Shown here: positions 17,924 through 26,824 of the stretch, piece by piece
How the letters are laid out: every line of letters starts with the position of its first letter
Position numbering within the stretch: the first letter of the stretch is position 1
Assembly: GCA_002354205.1 (NCBI GenBank)
Contig: DELD01000024.1
Span: 25,075-80,108, forward strand
Origin: Micavibrio sp. UBA2705
GTDB taxonomy: Bacteria > Pseudomonadota > Alphaproteobacteria > Micavibrionales > Micavibrionaceae
Length of the DNA: 55,034 nucleotides
Reading direction: 5' to 3'
Translations under genes and position numbers: made by a program
The notes under the pieces: generated by a model
Databases searched by the model: none
Told to the model about the DNA's origin: nothing
Seen by the model: only the letters and a program-made list of their open reading frames with translations

Positions 17924-19729
17924 ATGGAAGATATCTGGCAACAAGCCCTTGAAAGCATTAATGCTTTCGGCGACACAAACAAGCGAACATATGTCGTTTA
18001 TTTATTAAGCGCCCTCGCCCTCGCCCTTGGCGTATATTTGTTTGCACGCAACAAAGCGATGATTGGCGATGCCGCTGACAAGCCAAAATCGCTCAAAAAT
18101 TTTTTTCATTACGTCTTCCCTAAGGATGTTTATCTGCACAAATCATCTAAGCAAGACTACATATTCTTTCTCGCCAACGGCCTTATTCATTACGGCATAA
18201 TCGCAAGTTACGTGCTCGCCGCACCATTTTTTGTCTTCCTATCCCTCGCCATATTAAGTACGAATTTTGGCAGCGGCGATACCGCCCTGCAAGCACCGAA
18301 CACTTTGCAGCTTGCTGTGCTAACTTTATGCTTCGCTTTACTTTATGATTTTGGCGCATTTTTTATGCACTGGCTGATGCATCGCATTCCTTTTTTATGG
18401 TGCTTTCACAAAGTACACCATAGTGCCGAGCGCCTGAACCCCATGACATTATACCGCATGCACCCCGTTGATTTACTCCTAACGGGCCTTGTCATCGCGA
18501 TTTGTACAGGCGTAGGGATGAGCTTGTTTATCTATTTCTGGCGCATTGATATTAGCTACTATGAGCTACTTGGCATTAACGGCGTATTTTTCGTTTTTTA
18601 TATTTTGGGCTATAATCTGAGGCATTCTCATATTTGGCTGCCCTATCCTGCATGGCTTAGCCGCATACTCATCAGCCCCGCGCAGCACCAAATCCACCAC
18701 AGCGCAGAGCGCCACCACTGGGATAAAAACATGGGGCTTATTTTCGCGTTTTGGGATTGGGGCTTTCGCACATTATATGTCCCTAAAAAAGACGAGCCGC
18801 ATTTCACTTACGGCATAAATAAAAAAGAACCCAACCCCTATAACAGCGTATCCAGCATGTTCGTTAAACCCTTCATTGAAGCTTGGGAAGTTAGCTGCAA
18901 AGGCATGAGCAAGCTGCGCGCAAGCATACAGCTTGCAATATTGCTCGTCGTATTAGGCGCAATATATTATGTGCTGTTTACCGCGCAAAGCTTTCAATCC
19001 ATGCCTAAGACGCTGCATTTAGAAGACCTCACATGGTCGGAAGCAGCCGCCGCCATGCATAAAGGATATGATAAAATTATTATCCCGACAGGCGGGGTTG
19101 AACAAAATGGCCGCCATGTCATTTTAGGCAAACATAACTATGTAGTTAAAGCGGCAAGCGAACGCATTGCCAAAAGCATCGGAGGCACACTTGTAGCGCC
19201 CGTTATCAGCTATGTCCCTGAAGAAGTTCACATGAGTTACCCTGGAACAATCAGCGTGAGCGAAGACACCTTTTCTGCCATATTAGAGGACGCTGCGCGT
19301 AGCCTAAAACGCCACGGCTTTAAATATATATTCCTTATTGGCGACAGCCATGGCAACCAAGAGCCACAAGCCGATGTTGCCGAAAAGCTGAACCTCGAAT
19401 GGTTTGGCGAAGGCGCAATTGTTGCTAGCATTTCTGATTATTACGATAAAAATGGTCAAATCACGTGGTTAGAAGATAAGGGCTACTCTATGCGCGAAAT
19501 TGGCGGCCATGCCGGCATTCGTGACACATCAGAAATTTTAGCTGTGCACCCAAAAGGTTATCGCAGGTCGCCCTTCACACCCTCAGGCTTTACAGGCGGT
19601 GACCATAATGGCAAATACAAATCCGCAAGCAAGAAAAAAGGCGAAAAGATGATCCAATTAAAAGTCGATGCTGCAACAAAGCAAATCAGCGCCATATTAA
19701 ACAAGGCACAATCCGCCAATGATGAATAA
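17924..19729 (+). CDS. Fusion: membrane fatty-acid hydroxylase/sterol desaturase domain + creatininase-like domain
   Basis: The 601-residue product joins two families. Residues about 20-330 are a membrane protein of the fatty-acid hydroxylase/sterol desaturase superfamily with di-iron His boxes HWLMH (149-153), HKVHH (162-166) and HQIHH (255-259). After one more hydrophobic helix (about 333-352) comes a creatininase-like domain (about 365-600). It has the signatures PTGGVEQNG (388-396), IGDSHGN (472-478) and GGHAGIRDTSE (527-537). In creatininase the metal ligands follow an EQHG...D pattern. Here the His is Asn395 and the usual Asp position seems to be His404, so metal binding may be altered. 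It overlaps the next gene by 11 bases. Substrates are unknown. Confidence 0.85.
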   Translation: MEDIWQQALESINAFGDTNKRTYVVYLLSALALALGVYLFARNKAMIGDAADKPKSLKNFFHYVFPKDVYLHKSSKQDYIFFLANGLIHYGIIASYVLAAPFFVFLSLAILSTNFGSGDTALQAPNTLQLAVLTLCFALLYDFGAFFMHWLMHRIPFLWCFHKVHHSAERLNPMTLYRMHPVDLLLTGLVIAICTGVGMSLFIYFWRIDISYYELLGINGVFFVFYILGYNLRHSHIWLPYPAWLSRILISPAQHQIHHSAERHHWDKNMGLIFAFWDWGFRTLYVPKKDEPHFTYGINKKEPNPYNSVSSMFVKPFIEAWEVSCKGMSKLRASIQLAILLVVLGAIYYVLFTAQSFQSMPKTLHLEDLTWSEAAAAMHKGYDKIIIPTGGVEQNGRHVILGKHNYVVKAASERIAKSIGGTLVAPVISYVPEEVHMSYPGTISVSEDTFSAILEDAARSLKRHGFKYIFLIGDSHGNQEPQADVAEKLNLEWFGEGAIVASISDYYDKNGQITWLEDKGYSMREIGGHAGIRDTSEILAVHPKGYRRSPFTPSGFTGGDHNGKYKSASKKKGEKMIQLKVDAATKQISAILNKAQSANDE

Positions 19730-20489
19730 CGCCGCAATTACATCCACACCAACAAATATACCCAGCGCTGCGCCGCATATAATTTATGGCACGCATTATA
19801 GCGCTGCAAAAAGTAAACGGCTGATCATTAACATACATGGTCTAACCCATAGCCAGTGGGGGTATTTACAGCTTAACAGCGTCATCCCCTTTACGGGCGC
19901 AGGTTACGATGTTTTCAATTTCAGTTTTTATGACCGCTTGCCAAAATCACGCCGCCTGAGCGCATCAACACTCAGCACACATCAGGACGATTTATCGCGC
20001 GTTATTAACCACTTTAAAGATGAATATGATTCACTTTACCTGACCGCCCATAGCCTTGGCGGCCTTGTATCACTCATCCTGAACCCGCAAGAAATTCAAG
20101 CAATCAGCCTTTGGGACCCCGCTTTTGATGTGACGCATTTTTGGAGCGCCGTGAAATGCCTTACACCGCTACAGGAAAAAGATGCCTTCATCCTTGATTA
20201 CGGCGCAGAATTTGTGATTGGGCGCGCGATGGTCGATGAAATCGCGCTCTACCCCGACAAAGCCTGCCTTGCCCTCGCCGAAGCGTTCAGCACTCCCGCA
20301 CAGCTTATCATCCCAGAGATGAGCATTTTCATGGCAAGCCCGCATACATCCCCTCTCAATTATAAGCGCGCATTTCCAGCCCCAGCAGAGCATATTACGA
20401 TAGCAGCCACGGACCACTGCTTTTACGGCACAGGTAAAGACCTTGAATTATTCCAAAACACACTTAATTGGTTTAATAGATTTTCTTGA
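19719..20489 (+). CDS. Alpha/beta hydrolase fold protein
   Basis: A 256-residue alpha/beta hydrolase, probably an esterase or lipase-type enzyme. The oxyanion HG lies at residues 40-41 (INIHGLTHSQWG), the nucleophile elbow AHSLGG puts Ser112 as the nucleophile, Asp133 (LWDPAFD) or a later acid may be the triad acid, and His233 (ATDHCFYG) the base. There is no signal peptide. The ATG lies 11 bases inside the end of the desaturase-creatininase fusion gene, so the two are translationally coupled and probably act on the same compound. The substrate cannot be told from sequence. Confidence 0.8.
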   Translation: MMNNAAITSTPTNIPSAAPHIIYGTHYSAAKSKRLIINIHGLTHSQWGYLQLNSVIPFTGAGYDVFNFSFYDRLPKSRRLSASTLSTHQDDLSRVINHFKDEYDSLYLTAHSLGGLVSLILNPQEIQAISLWDPAFDVTHFWSAVKCLTPLQEKDAFILDYGAEFVIGRAMVDEIALYPDKACLALAEAFSTPAQLIIPEMSIFMASPHTSPLNYKRAFPAPAEHITIAATDHCFYGTGKDLELFQNTLNWFNRFS

Positions 20490-20513
20490 ATAATATTATT
20501 CTCGCTATTCTTA

Positions 20514-20536
20514 ACCACTTGTTTTCGTGGTATAGT
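20514..20536 (+). promoter_or_regulatory. Weak candidate acnA promoter with overlapping inverted repeat
   Basis: TATAGT at 20531-20536 could serve as a -10 box for acnA. Its first base closes an inverted repeat ACCAC (20514-20518) / GTGGT (20527-20531). The -35 match at 20508-20513 (TTCTTA) is poor, so this is only a suggestion of regulated transcription. The rest of the 155-base gap shows nothing else. Confidence 0.25.
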
Positions 20537-20644
20537 CTAGCAGCTTTTTATGTAGCAGCGCAGCGCTCCTGCGTTAATTGATTTTTAAGAGTATTCTCAT
20601 ACAATTTCTTGCCCAACGCACAACCACATAAGGACCAACAGACA

Positions 20645-23314
20645 ATGACAAAATCAGGACATGACAGCCTCGGCACCAAGAAAACCCTTGATGTAAACGG
20701 CAAATCCTACACTTATTTCTCGCTTAAAGACGCTGAAAAAACTTTGGGCGATGTTTCTAAACTGCCTTACACATTAAAGGTGCTTTTAGAAAATCTGTTG
20801 CGTTTTGAAGATGGTCGCTCCGTCAAGGTTGAGGATGTAAAGGCTGTGGCAGAGTGGTTAAAAGAAAAGAAATCAAGCCATGAGATTGCATTCCGCCCTG
20901 CGCGCGTATTAATGCAAGACTTTACCGGCGTTCCTGCCGTGGTTGATTTGGCAGCGATGCGTGAAGCAATGGTCAGCCTTGGCGGCGACCCACAAAAAAT
21001 CAACCCGCTTTCCGCTGTTGATTTGGTGATTGACCATTCGGTGATGGTTGATGAATTTGGCTCTGCGGAATCCTTTAAAGAGAATGTTGAACGCGAATTT
21101 GAACGTAACAAAGAACGTTATGAGTTCTTGCGTTGGGGACAATCTGCTTTTAAAAACTTCCGCGTTGTACCGCCGGGCACTGGCATTTGTCACCAAGTCA
21201 ATGTTGAATATCTCGCCAAAACAGTATGGAGCGAGAAAGACGACGTCACGGGCGAATTACTGGCTTATCCCGACACATTAGTTGGCACAGATTCCCACAC
21301 AACAATGGTAAACGGCCTTGCGGTTCTTGGTTGGGGCGTTGGCGGCATTGAAGCTGAGGCCGCAATGCTTGGCCAGCCAATTTCCATGCTTATCCCTGAA
21401 GTTGTTGGCTTTGAAATGACAGGCGCAATGGCAGAAGGCATCACAGCAACTGACCTTGTGCTAACAGTCGTCCAAATGCTGCGTGAGCGCGGCGTTGTTG
21501 GTAAATTTGTTGAATTTTATGGCGACGGGCTAGACCATCTAACCCTTGCTGACCGTGCAACAATTTCAAACATGGCCCCTGAATATGGCGCAACATGCGG
21601 CTTCTTCCCGATTGATGACGAAGCGCTGCGCTACCTTAAATTCACAGGGCGCGATGATGATACGGTCGCGCTTGTCGAAGCTTATGCCAAAGAACAAGGA
21701 CTATGGCGTACCAAAGGCCACACAGCAGAATACACAGATACGCTGCATCTTGATATCAGCACTGTTGTGCCAACAATATCAGGACCGAAGCGCCCGCAAG
21801 ATAAAATTTTGCTGACGAACGGCAAACAAGATTTTGCAAGACTTGTTCCTGAAGAAAAATCTGTTCCAGTTGAAGGCACTGATTACACATTGGATAATGG
21901 CGACGTTGTGATTGCAGCGATTACCAGCTGTACCAACACATCAAACCCATTTGTACTGGTCGCAGCTGGCCTCGTGGCACGCAAAGCACATGCGCTAGGC
22001 ATGAAAGTAAAGCCTTGGGTTAAAACATCGCTTGCACCGGGCTCCCAAGTTGTAACCGATTATTTGGAAAAAGCAGGACTGCAAGATGACCTTGACGCGC
22101 TTGGCTTTAACCTCGTTGGTTATGGCTGTACGACATGTATTGGTAATTCAGGCCCTCTTCCTGACCCCATTGCCGCCGCGGTAGAAAAAGGCGATTTAAA
22201 CGTTACTTCCGTCCTTTCTGGTAACCGTAACTTTGAAGGCCGCATCAGCCCACATGTCAAATCAAACTACCTCGCCTCTCCACCGCTTGTCGTTGCCTAT
22301 GCGTTGGCAGGGTCGATGCGGGTTGACATTTCATCTGAGCCACTTGGTCAAGATAAAGACGGCAATGACATTTACCTTAAAGATGTTTGGCCGACCAATG
22401 AAGAAGTCCGCAAAATGGTCGATACATTCCTGACCCCTGAAATGTTCAAAGAGCGCTACGCTGATGTCTTCCTCGGCCCAGAACAATGGCAAGCACTTGG
22501 CGCAGACGATGCAGGCGAAACATATGATTGGAACAGTGCTTCAACATATGTGAAAAATCCGCCTTTCTTTGAAGATATTTCAAATGATGTTGGCCTTGTC
22601 GCGCCGATTGAAAATGCGCGCGTCCTTGCCGTATTAGGCGACAGCGTAACAACTGACCACATATCCCCTGCTGGCGCAATTAAGAAAGACGCGCCTGCTG
22701 GCTCATATTTGGACAATCACCAAGTGCCTGTGCGTGACTTTAATTCTTACGGCTCACGCCGTGGCAATCACGAAGTAATGATGCGCGGCACATTTGCCAA
22801 TATTCGTATTCGCAATGAAATGCTGGATGGTAAAGAAGGTGGCTATACCTTGCACATGCCAGGCGGCGCTGAAATGAGCATATATGACGCAGCAATGGCG
22901 TATAAGGCTGAGAACACCCCACTCGTCGTGTTTGGCGGCAAAGAGTATGGTACAGGCTCCTCACGTGATTGGGCAGCAAAAGGCACACGCCTTCTTGGCG
23001 TTAAGGCCGTTATCGTCGAAAGCTTTGAGCGTATTCACCGTTCAAACCTTGTTGGCATGGGCGTATTGCCGCTGCAATTCACAAAAGGTGAAACGCGTGA
23101 AACCTATAAGCTTGATGGCAGTGAAGTGATTAGCATTACAGGTACAGCAGACCTAAGCCCCGGATCTGCACTGACCATGACCATCACGTACAAAGACGGC
23201 AGCACGGCAAAAGCCGAACTTCTGTGCCGTATTGATACGCTTGATGAGCTTGATTATTACAAAAATGGTGGCATTTTACACTATGTTCTACGCAACCTCG
23301 CAAAGTCAGCCTAA
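20645..23314 (+). CDS. acnA: Aconitate hydratase AcnA
   Basis: Aconitase interconverts citrate and isocitrate in the TCA cycle using a 4Fe-4S cluster. The 889 residues are the normal AcnA/IRP1-like length. Cluster cysteines are Cys429 (AITSCTNTSNP) and Cys495/Cys498 (GYGCTTCIG). Other family motifs are LVGTDSHTTMVNGL, FPIDDEALRY, LGDSVTTDHISPAG and the swivel-domain GSSRDWAAKG and SFERIHRSNL. The ATG at 20645 has an AAGGA ten bases upstream. An in-frame TTG 36 bases earlier is less likely. A strong terminator follows. Confidence 0.97.
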   Translation: MTKSGHDSLGTKKTLDVNGKSYTYFSLKDAEKTLGDVSKLPYTLKVLLENLLRFEDGRSVKVEDVKAVAEWLKEKKSSHEIAFRPARVLMQDFTGVPAVVDLAAMREAMVSLGGDPQKINPLSAVDLVIDHSVMVDEFGSAESFKENVEREFERNKERYEFLRWGQSAFKNFRVVPPGTGICHQVNVEYLAKTVWSEKDDVTGELLAYPDTLVGTDSHTTMVNGLAVLGWGVGGIEAEAAMLGQPISMLIPEVVGFEMTGAMAEGITATDLVLTVVQMLRERGVVGKFVEFYGDGLDHLTLADRATISNMAPEYGATCGFFPIDDEALRYLKFTGRDDDTVALVEAYAKEQGLWRTKGHTAEYTDTLHLDISTVVPTISGPKRPQDKILLTNGKQDFARLVPEEKSVPVEGTDYTLDNGDVVIAAITSCTNTSNPFVLVAAGLVARKAHALGMKVKPWVKTSLAPGSQVVTDYLEKAGLQDDLDALGFNLVGYGCTTCIGNSGPLPDPIAAAVEKGDLNVTSVLSGNRNFEGRISPHVKSNYLASPPLVVAYALAGSMRVDISSEPLGQDKDGNDIYLKDVWPTNEEVRKMVDTFLTPEMFKERYADVFLGPEQWQALGADDAGETYDWNSASTYVKNPPFFEDISNDVGLVAPIENARVLAVLGDSVTTDHISPAGAIKKDAPAGSYLDNHQVPVRDFNSYGSRRGNHEVMMRGTFANIRIRNEMLDGKEGGYTLHMPGGAEMSIYDAAMAYKAENTPLVVFGGKEYGTGSSRDWAAKGTRLLGVKAVIVESFERIHRSNLVGMGVLPLQFTKGETRETYKLDGSEVISITGTADLSPGSALTMTITYKDGSTAKAELLCRIDTLDELDYYKNGGILHYVLRNLAKSA

Positions 23315-23341
23315 CGCCAAGCACACAAATAAATGAATAAG

Positions 23342-23374
23342 CGGCCTAGAGTTTTATATTCTAGGCCGTTTTTA
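23342..23374 (+). terminator. Rho-independent terminator of acnA
   Basis: A perfect 9-base stem, CGGCCTAGA / TCTAGGCCG, with a short A/T loop is followed by five T residues, starting about 28 bases after the acnA stop. Confidence 0.9.
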
Positions 23375-23438
23375 ATTGAAAATTAATGTTGATACTGTTA
23401 AATATGTCAATGAATCAAAAACAGTTAAGGTGTGAATA

Positions 23439-24209
23439 ATGAGCGAGCTCAGTAATTTAAAGATAATTAATAGCACAGATAAAGACGATATTTTCCAAGG
23501 CATCGCTGAAACGGGCGCAAGCAGCCTTTCTGCCACTAACGGCACATATGTCGCGCCCCAGAAATTCGTTGCGCCGACAACGCTTGCTGGATTTCAGTAC
23601 ACGCGTGATAACGGCGTAGCGCCGCGCGAAGCATTCATCATTGCCGTGAATTCCGATAAGAGCATGGCAGATATTAAAACTGAAAAAGCAAAATTAGGCG
23701 AAGATATTGGCGAGATTGAAGACCAAGAATCCCGCGCGCGTAAAGTCGCCGAGCCGCTAGCACGCCAGTTTCCTGAGCATAATGTTGTTGCCATTTTCTA
23801 TGATGAAGGCACACCGACAGAATTATACGAATTTTTAGAAAGCAACACACCGCTTCAACTCAACGCATTGTTTAAATTCGGCTATGGCACAAACCCTGAA
23901 GCCGGTGACATTGAAGGCGCGAACTGCTTTGAAAAAGTCTACGCCTTCCCCTTCCCCAATGATGCAAAACCTTTATGTGATAATTTGACTGGGCGCGGCG
24001 CAAACCGTGATAATTACACTGTAAAAAAACTCACAGATGAAAAATGCGCCAATGGTCAGCCATATATGAACACTGACAACCAAGTGTTATTTGACCTAGA
24101 AGAGGGCGAAGACAGCCTTAATGCCTTTGCACCGAGCGCGAATGAAAACGCACCACAGCAAGAACAGCCGAAAAAAACATGGCTACAAAAACTTGGCCTT
24201 GGCAGCTAA
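23439..24209 (+). CDS. Nucleotidyltransferase-fold (RfaE2/HldE-like) protein lacking the HxGH motif
   Basis: The 256-residue product resembles the cytidylyltransferase domain of RfaE2/HldE. TNGTY (33-37) matches TNGCFD, IIAVNSDKSM (67-76) matches the VAVNSD motif, IFYDEGTPTELYEFL (119-133) matches the FDEDTP..LI motif, and FKFGYG...GDIEGAN...VYAFPF parallels the KGGDY...GA.....P stretch. The catalytic HxGH expected near residues 44-50 is missing, so nucleotidyl transfer is doubtful. The C-terminus is Gln/Pro-rich and ends in a short amphipathic segment (KKTWLQKLGLGS). TTAAGGTG precedes the ATG. It is monocistronic, convergent with the next gene. The homology is inferred by eye. Confidence 0.6.
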   Translation: MSELSNLKIINSTDKDDIFQGIAETGASSLSATNGTYVAPQKFVAPTTLAGFQYTRDNGVAPREAFIIAVNSDKSMADIKTEKAKLGEDIGEIEDQESRARKVAEPLARQFPEHNVVAIFYDEGTPTELYEFLESNTPLQLNALFKFGYGTNPEAGDIEGANCFEKVYAFPFPNDAKPLCDNLTGRGANRDNYTVKKLTDEKCANGQPYMNTDNQVLFDLEEGEDSLNAFAPSANENAPQQEQPKKTWLQKLGLGS

Positions 24210-24236
24210 ATCATTAAAAACAGTGAGGTTGAGATT

Positions 24237-25010
24237 TTAAGAAAAATCAAAGCCGATAGTATCACACCAGTTAGGGCGCTTTTGATTAAGCGCCTTTTCT
24301 TTGCGCTGTGCATCATGCAATTCATGGAAAAGCACTTTGATGTTCTGATATTCAAAATCAACATCGCCGCCGTGAATGATTGAACGGTTTTTGTCACCGA
24401 TATAGGCGGTTAATGCGCCCATTTCACGCGCGCATGCAAGATGCGCTTTATCATCACCAATAACCAACACAGATGATAAGTCATCACCATCTTCGTAGCC
24501 GAGGTAACGCAATGCAGGCGCATAAGCTTCTGTGCTTGTTTTATTGGCAAAATCGACGTCTTCATGCGCAAAGATACTTTCACGCTTATGAATGTTTCTT
24601 AAGCCTGTAACACGGTAAAATTCTTGTGCCATATCAGCGCTTAACTTGGTCACAGTAGCAAAAGCAATGCCCTCTTGCAGGCGCTCTGTTGCTTTAAATA
24701 GTTTTGAATCGTGCTTAATATGCTTCACTGGCATGCCCATAACATTATTATGCAGCTTGTTGTAGATACTACGCTGCAATGAATGTTCAGAGACACCGAG
24801 CGCTTCAGAGAACGCCTTAACAGGGCTTATGCGTTGCGCGTTGTATTCCGCATAAGCATCAATGATATTGGGGTAAATATTATTATGGTCTTTTTCTTTG
24901 ACCGCGCCAGTAACCGCGTGCTCGAAATGCCTTTGGATATTCTCTGTAATTTTATATTGCGTGCCTTGGATACCGAGTATCACTGCGCGCACTTGCGCTA
25001 ATTTTCTCAT
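24237..25010 (-). CDS. HAD-like (pyrimidine 5'-nucleotidase-like) protein lacking the catalytic DxD
   Basis: A 257-residue protein whose second half follows the HAD-superfamily pattern. FATVTKL (about 117-123) is at the motif II position, KTSTEAYAPALRYLG (157-171) at motif III, and VLVIGDDKAHLACAREMG (181-198) at motif IV, as in pyrimidine-nucleotidase-type HAD proteins. The N-terminal motif I that should read FDxDxTLY instead reads ILGIQGTQY (11-19), so both catalytic aspartates are gone. It is probably a non-catalytic HAD relative, or a very divergent one. An AGAGGG site precedes the ATG. It is separated by 60 bases from the upstream orphan in the same direction. Confidence 0.6.
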   Translation of the reverse strand: MRKLAQVRAVILGIQGTQYKITENIQRHFEHAVTGAVKEKDHNNIYPNIIDAYAEYNAQRISPVKAFSEALGVSEHSLQRSIYNKLHNNVMGMPVKHIKHDSKLFKATERLQEGIAFATVTKLSADMAQEFYRVTGLRNIHKRESIFAHEDVDFANKTSTEAYAPALRYLGYEDGDDLSSVLVIGDDKAHLACAREMGALTAYIGDKNRSIIHGGDVDFEYQNIKVLFHELHDAQRKEKALNQKRPNWCDTIGFDFS

Positions 25011-25070
25011 GTTACAACCCTCTTATATCGTATCTTTGTAATATATTTTATGACAAAAATCAAGGGTTGT

Positions 25071-25433
25071 TTATGGCAAACCGGGTTTCGTGGGTGCGCC
25101 ATATTGCGCTACACGCTTTTCACTATAGGGATAATTCTTAATTTCTTTCGCCGCTTCAAAGCCAAATACTTGGCAGAATGCGCCGCGGACATGCTGCTCT
25201 AAATGTGTATTATTTAACGCCGCCTGTTGATGTAAGAACGCTTCGTGCAGTGCTTCACCCTTCGCATTTTCATGACGGATATTGATACGGTTTTCGTTCA
25301 AAACGATTTTTAGCCCCTCTAAGTCAGGGCGAGAGAATACGGTTTGATCCGCTGCACTGGCTTCAAAACCGAGATGTAATAATTTATCGTGAATATTTGG
25401 CGCTTGCGTTATGGCTTGGTCATTTTCGCTCAT
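25071..25433 (-). CDS. Hypothetical protein, 120 residues
   Basis: No family recognised. The product is soluble, predicted mixed alpha/beta, with no signal peptide or membrane segment. It carries an Ala/Gln/Asp-rich N-terminus, a central helix-rich part (EALHEAFLHQQAALNNTHLEQHV) and a Pro-containing tail ending in KPGLP. An AGGGGATG site supports the ATG. It could form a short operon with the HAD-like gene 60 bases downstream. Confidence 0.6.
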   Translation of the reverse strand: MSENDQAITQAPNIHDKLLHLGFEASAADQTVFSRPDLEGLKIVLNENRINIRHENAKGEALHEAFLHQQAALNNTHLEQHVRGAFCQVFGFEAAKEIKNYPYSEKRVAQYGAPTKPGLP

Positions 25434-25538
25434 TATACATCCCCTGTTTTTTATTTTATGGTGAGCTAGTTAAACATAGCGTCCATAGATGATGCAAAAT
25501 AAAGCGATAAGACGCTGTAAAATTATGATAAAATGGAT

Positions 25539-26333
25539 TTACAGGCTCAGGTCAATAGGACTTAAGAACACATCGCAAAAGCGCAGTCGCGCGGGTTGGT
25601 GGGGCTTTATTTTATCAAGTTCATCATAAAAGGATTGCGGCAATATACGCCCCGCATCAATGTAATCAATATATTCCTGATCGCCATATTCAAATGGGAA
25701 GCTGCTGACGCTAATTTGCCCTTTAAGGTCGGTGCGGCGCAGCGCCCCTATTGGCTGCCCTGCGGCATGATTAAACCGTGCCAGCACACTATAGCTACCA
25801 ATACCGTTTAAATTAGGTTTTAGTTCTGGCCCCGTAGAATAAAAAACGCGGCTTTCTTCGGCTTTGCCCGCAAGGTTATTAAAAGCAATACTGACCGCGC
25901 TCATCCCCGAATGCGCCCCGAAGCGATCAGGATGCACCATTTCAATGATTGGCCCATCCGCGCGGCCTTCGATCACCGCCAAGGGCGATTTAACTTTACG
26001 GTGTTCGCCCGTTTGTAAAAATTTATAGGAGAAATCTTCGACCGCCAAATAAGCGCCCGCGCAAATACCGAAAAAATGCATACCTTGGTGAATACGGTTT
26101 TTCAGGTAATCAAAACCATCTTGCTGTAATTGGTCGCGGTAAGCAGAGCTTCCCGATGGCGTACCGGGCAAGAAGAAAGCAAGCGTATCATCATTGGGGT
26201 ATTTACGTGCGCGAACATCAGCGCCATTAGCCTGAATAATCTCAACATTATCGCCCTTGTATCTTTCATTAAGAAAGTATATCAAGGCCTGGGTGGACGC
26301 CATGGCATCTTGGTAAACGATAATATTTTTCAT
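25539..26333 (-). CDS. Biotin-protein ligase N-terminal domain-like / class I amidotransferase-like protein
   Basis: The 264-residue product resembles stand-alone BPL_N (biotin-protein-ligase N-terminal) domains, which have a class I glutamine-amidotransferase fold. It has FFLPGTPSGSSAYRDQL (about 53-69) and the nucleophile elbow FFGICAGAY with Cys91. It lacks the biotinyl-lysine ligase catalytic domain, so it is not a full biotin ligase; the function is unknown. The ATG at 26333 has an AGGAAG site; an upstream in-frame TTG is less likely. It follows atpC by 46 bases with no visible terminator, so read-through from the atp operon is possible. Confidence 0.7.
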   Translation of the reverse strand: MKNIIVYQDAMASTQALIYFLNERYKGDNVEIIQANGADVRARKYPNDDTLAFFLPGTPSGSSAYRDQLQQDGFDYLKNRIHQGMHFFGICAGAYLAVEDFSYKFLQTGEHRKVKSPLAVIEGRADGPIIEMVHPDRFGAHSGMSAVSIAFNNLAGKAEESRVFYSTGPELKPNLNGIGSYSVLARFNHAAGQPIGALRRTDLKGQISVSSFPFEYGDQEYIDYIDAGRILPQSFYDELDKIKPHQPARLRFCDVFLSPIDLSL

Positions 26334-26379
26334 GAGAACATGCTTCCTGTTTAAAAGCGTTCTCAAACCCGATTTATTT

Positions 26380-26814
26380 TTATAGTTGTAAAGTGCCTGT
26401 CACTGCGCTGAGTTTTGCCTTCGCAATCACCAATGCATTTTCCACGCGCTGCTTGTCATGTGCGCCTTGCACCATGCCAAGATCTTCTTTTAGGTTTGAG
26501 ATATTTTGTTCAAGCTCTTCTTTATTCAAATCGTCAACAGCAATTGCTTCTTCTGCAAGTACTGTGCAATTTTCAGCTGAAATATCAGCAAAGCCGCCTG
26601 CAACGAATATTTTTTGCACATCGCCACCAGTCGTTTTCTGAATGCTGACAACGCCAGGGCGCACAGATACAACAAAAGGTGAATGGCCCTTAAGCACACC
26701 AAGGTCACCTTCTTCACCGGGGACAACAACCTGCATTGCAGGCTCATCCATGAGGATCTTCTCTGGTGAAACAAGTTTAAAGCTAAATGTTTTGTCTGCT
26801 GCTGCTTCTGTCAT
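26380..26814 (-). CDS. atpC: ATP synthase F1 epsilon subunit
   Basis: The epsilon subunit belongs to the central stalk and restrains ATP hydrolysis. Its 144 residues comprise the N-terminal beta-sandwich (FKLVSPEKILMDE, VVVPGEEGDLGVLKGHSPFV, IFVAGGFADI) and a C-terminal helical hairpin (about 95-140). It is the last gene of the F1 operon, separated from atpD by an extra 78-codon gene. Confidence 0.95.
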   Translation of the reverse strand: MTEAAADKTFSFKLVSPEKILMDEPAMQVVVPGEEGDLGVLKGHSPFVVSVRPGVVSIQKTTGGDVQKIFVAGGFADISAENCTVLAEEAIAVDDLNKEELEQNISNLKEDLGMVQGAHDKQRVENALVIAKAKLSAVTGTLQL

Positions 26815-26824
26815 TTTCTTACTT

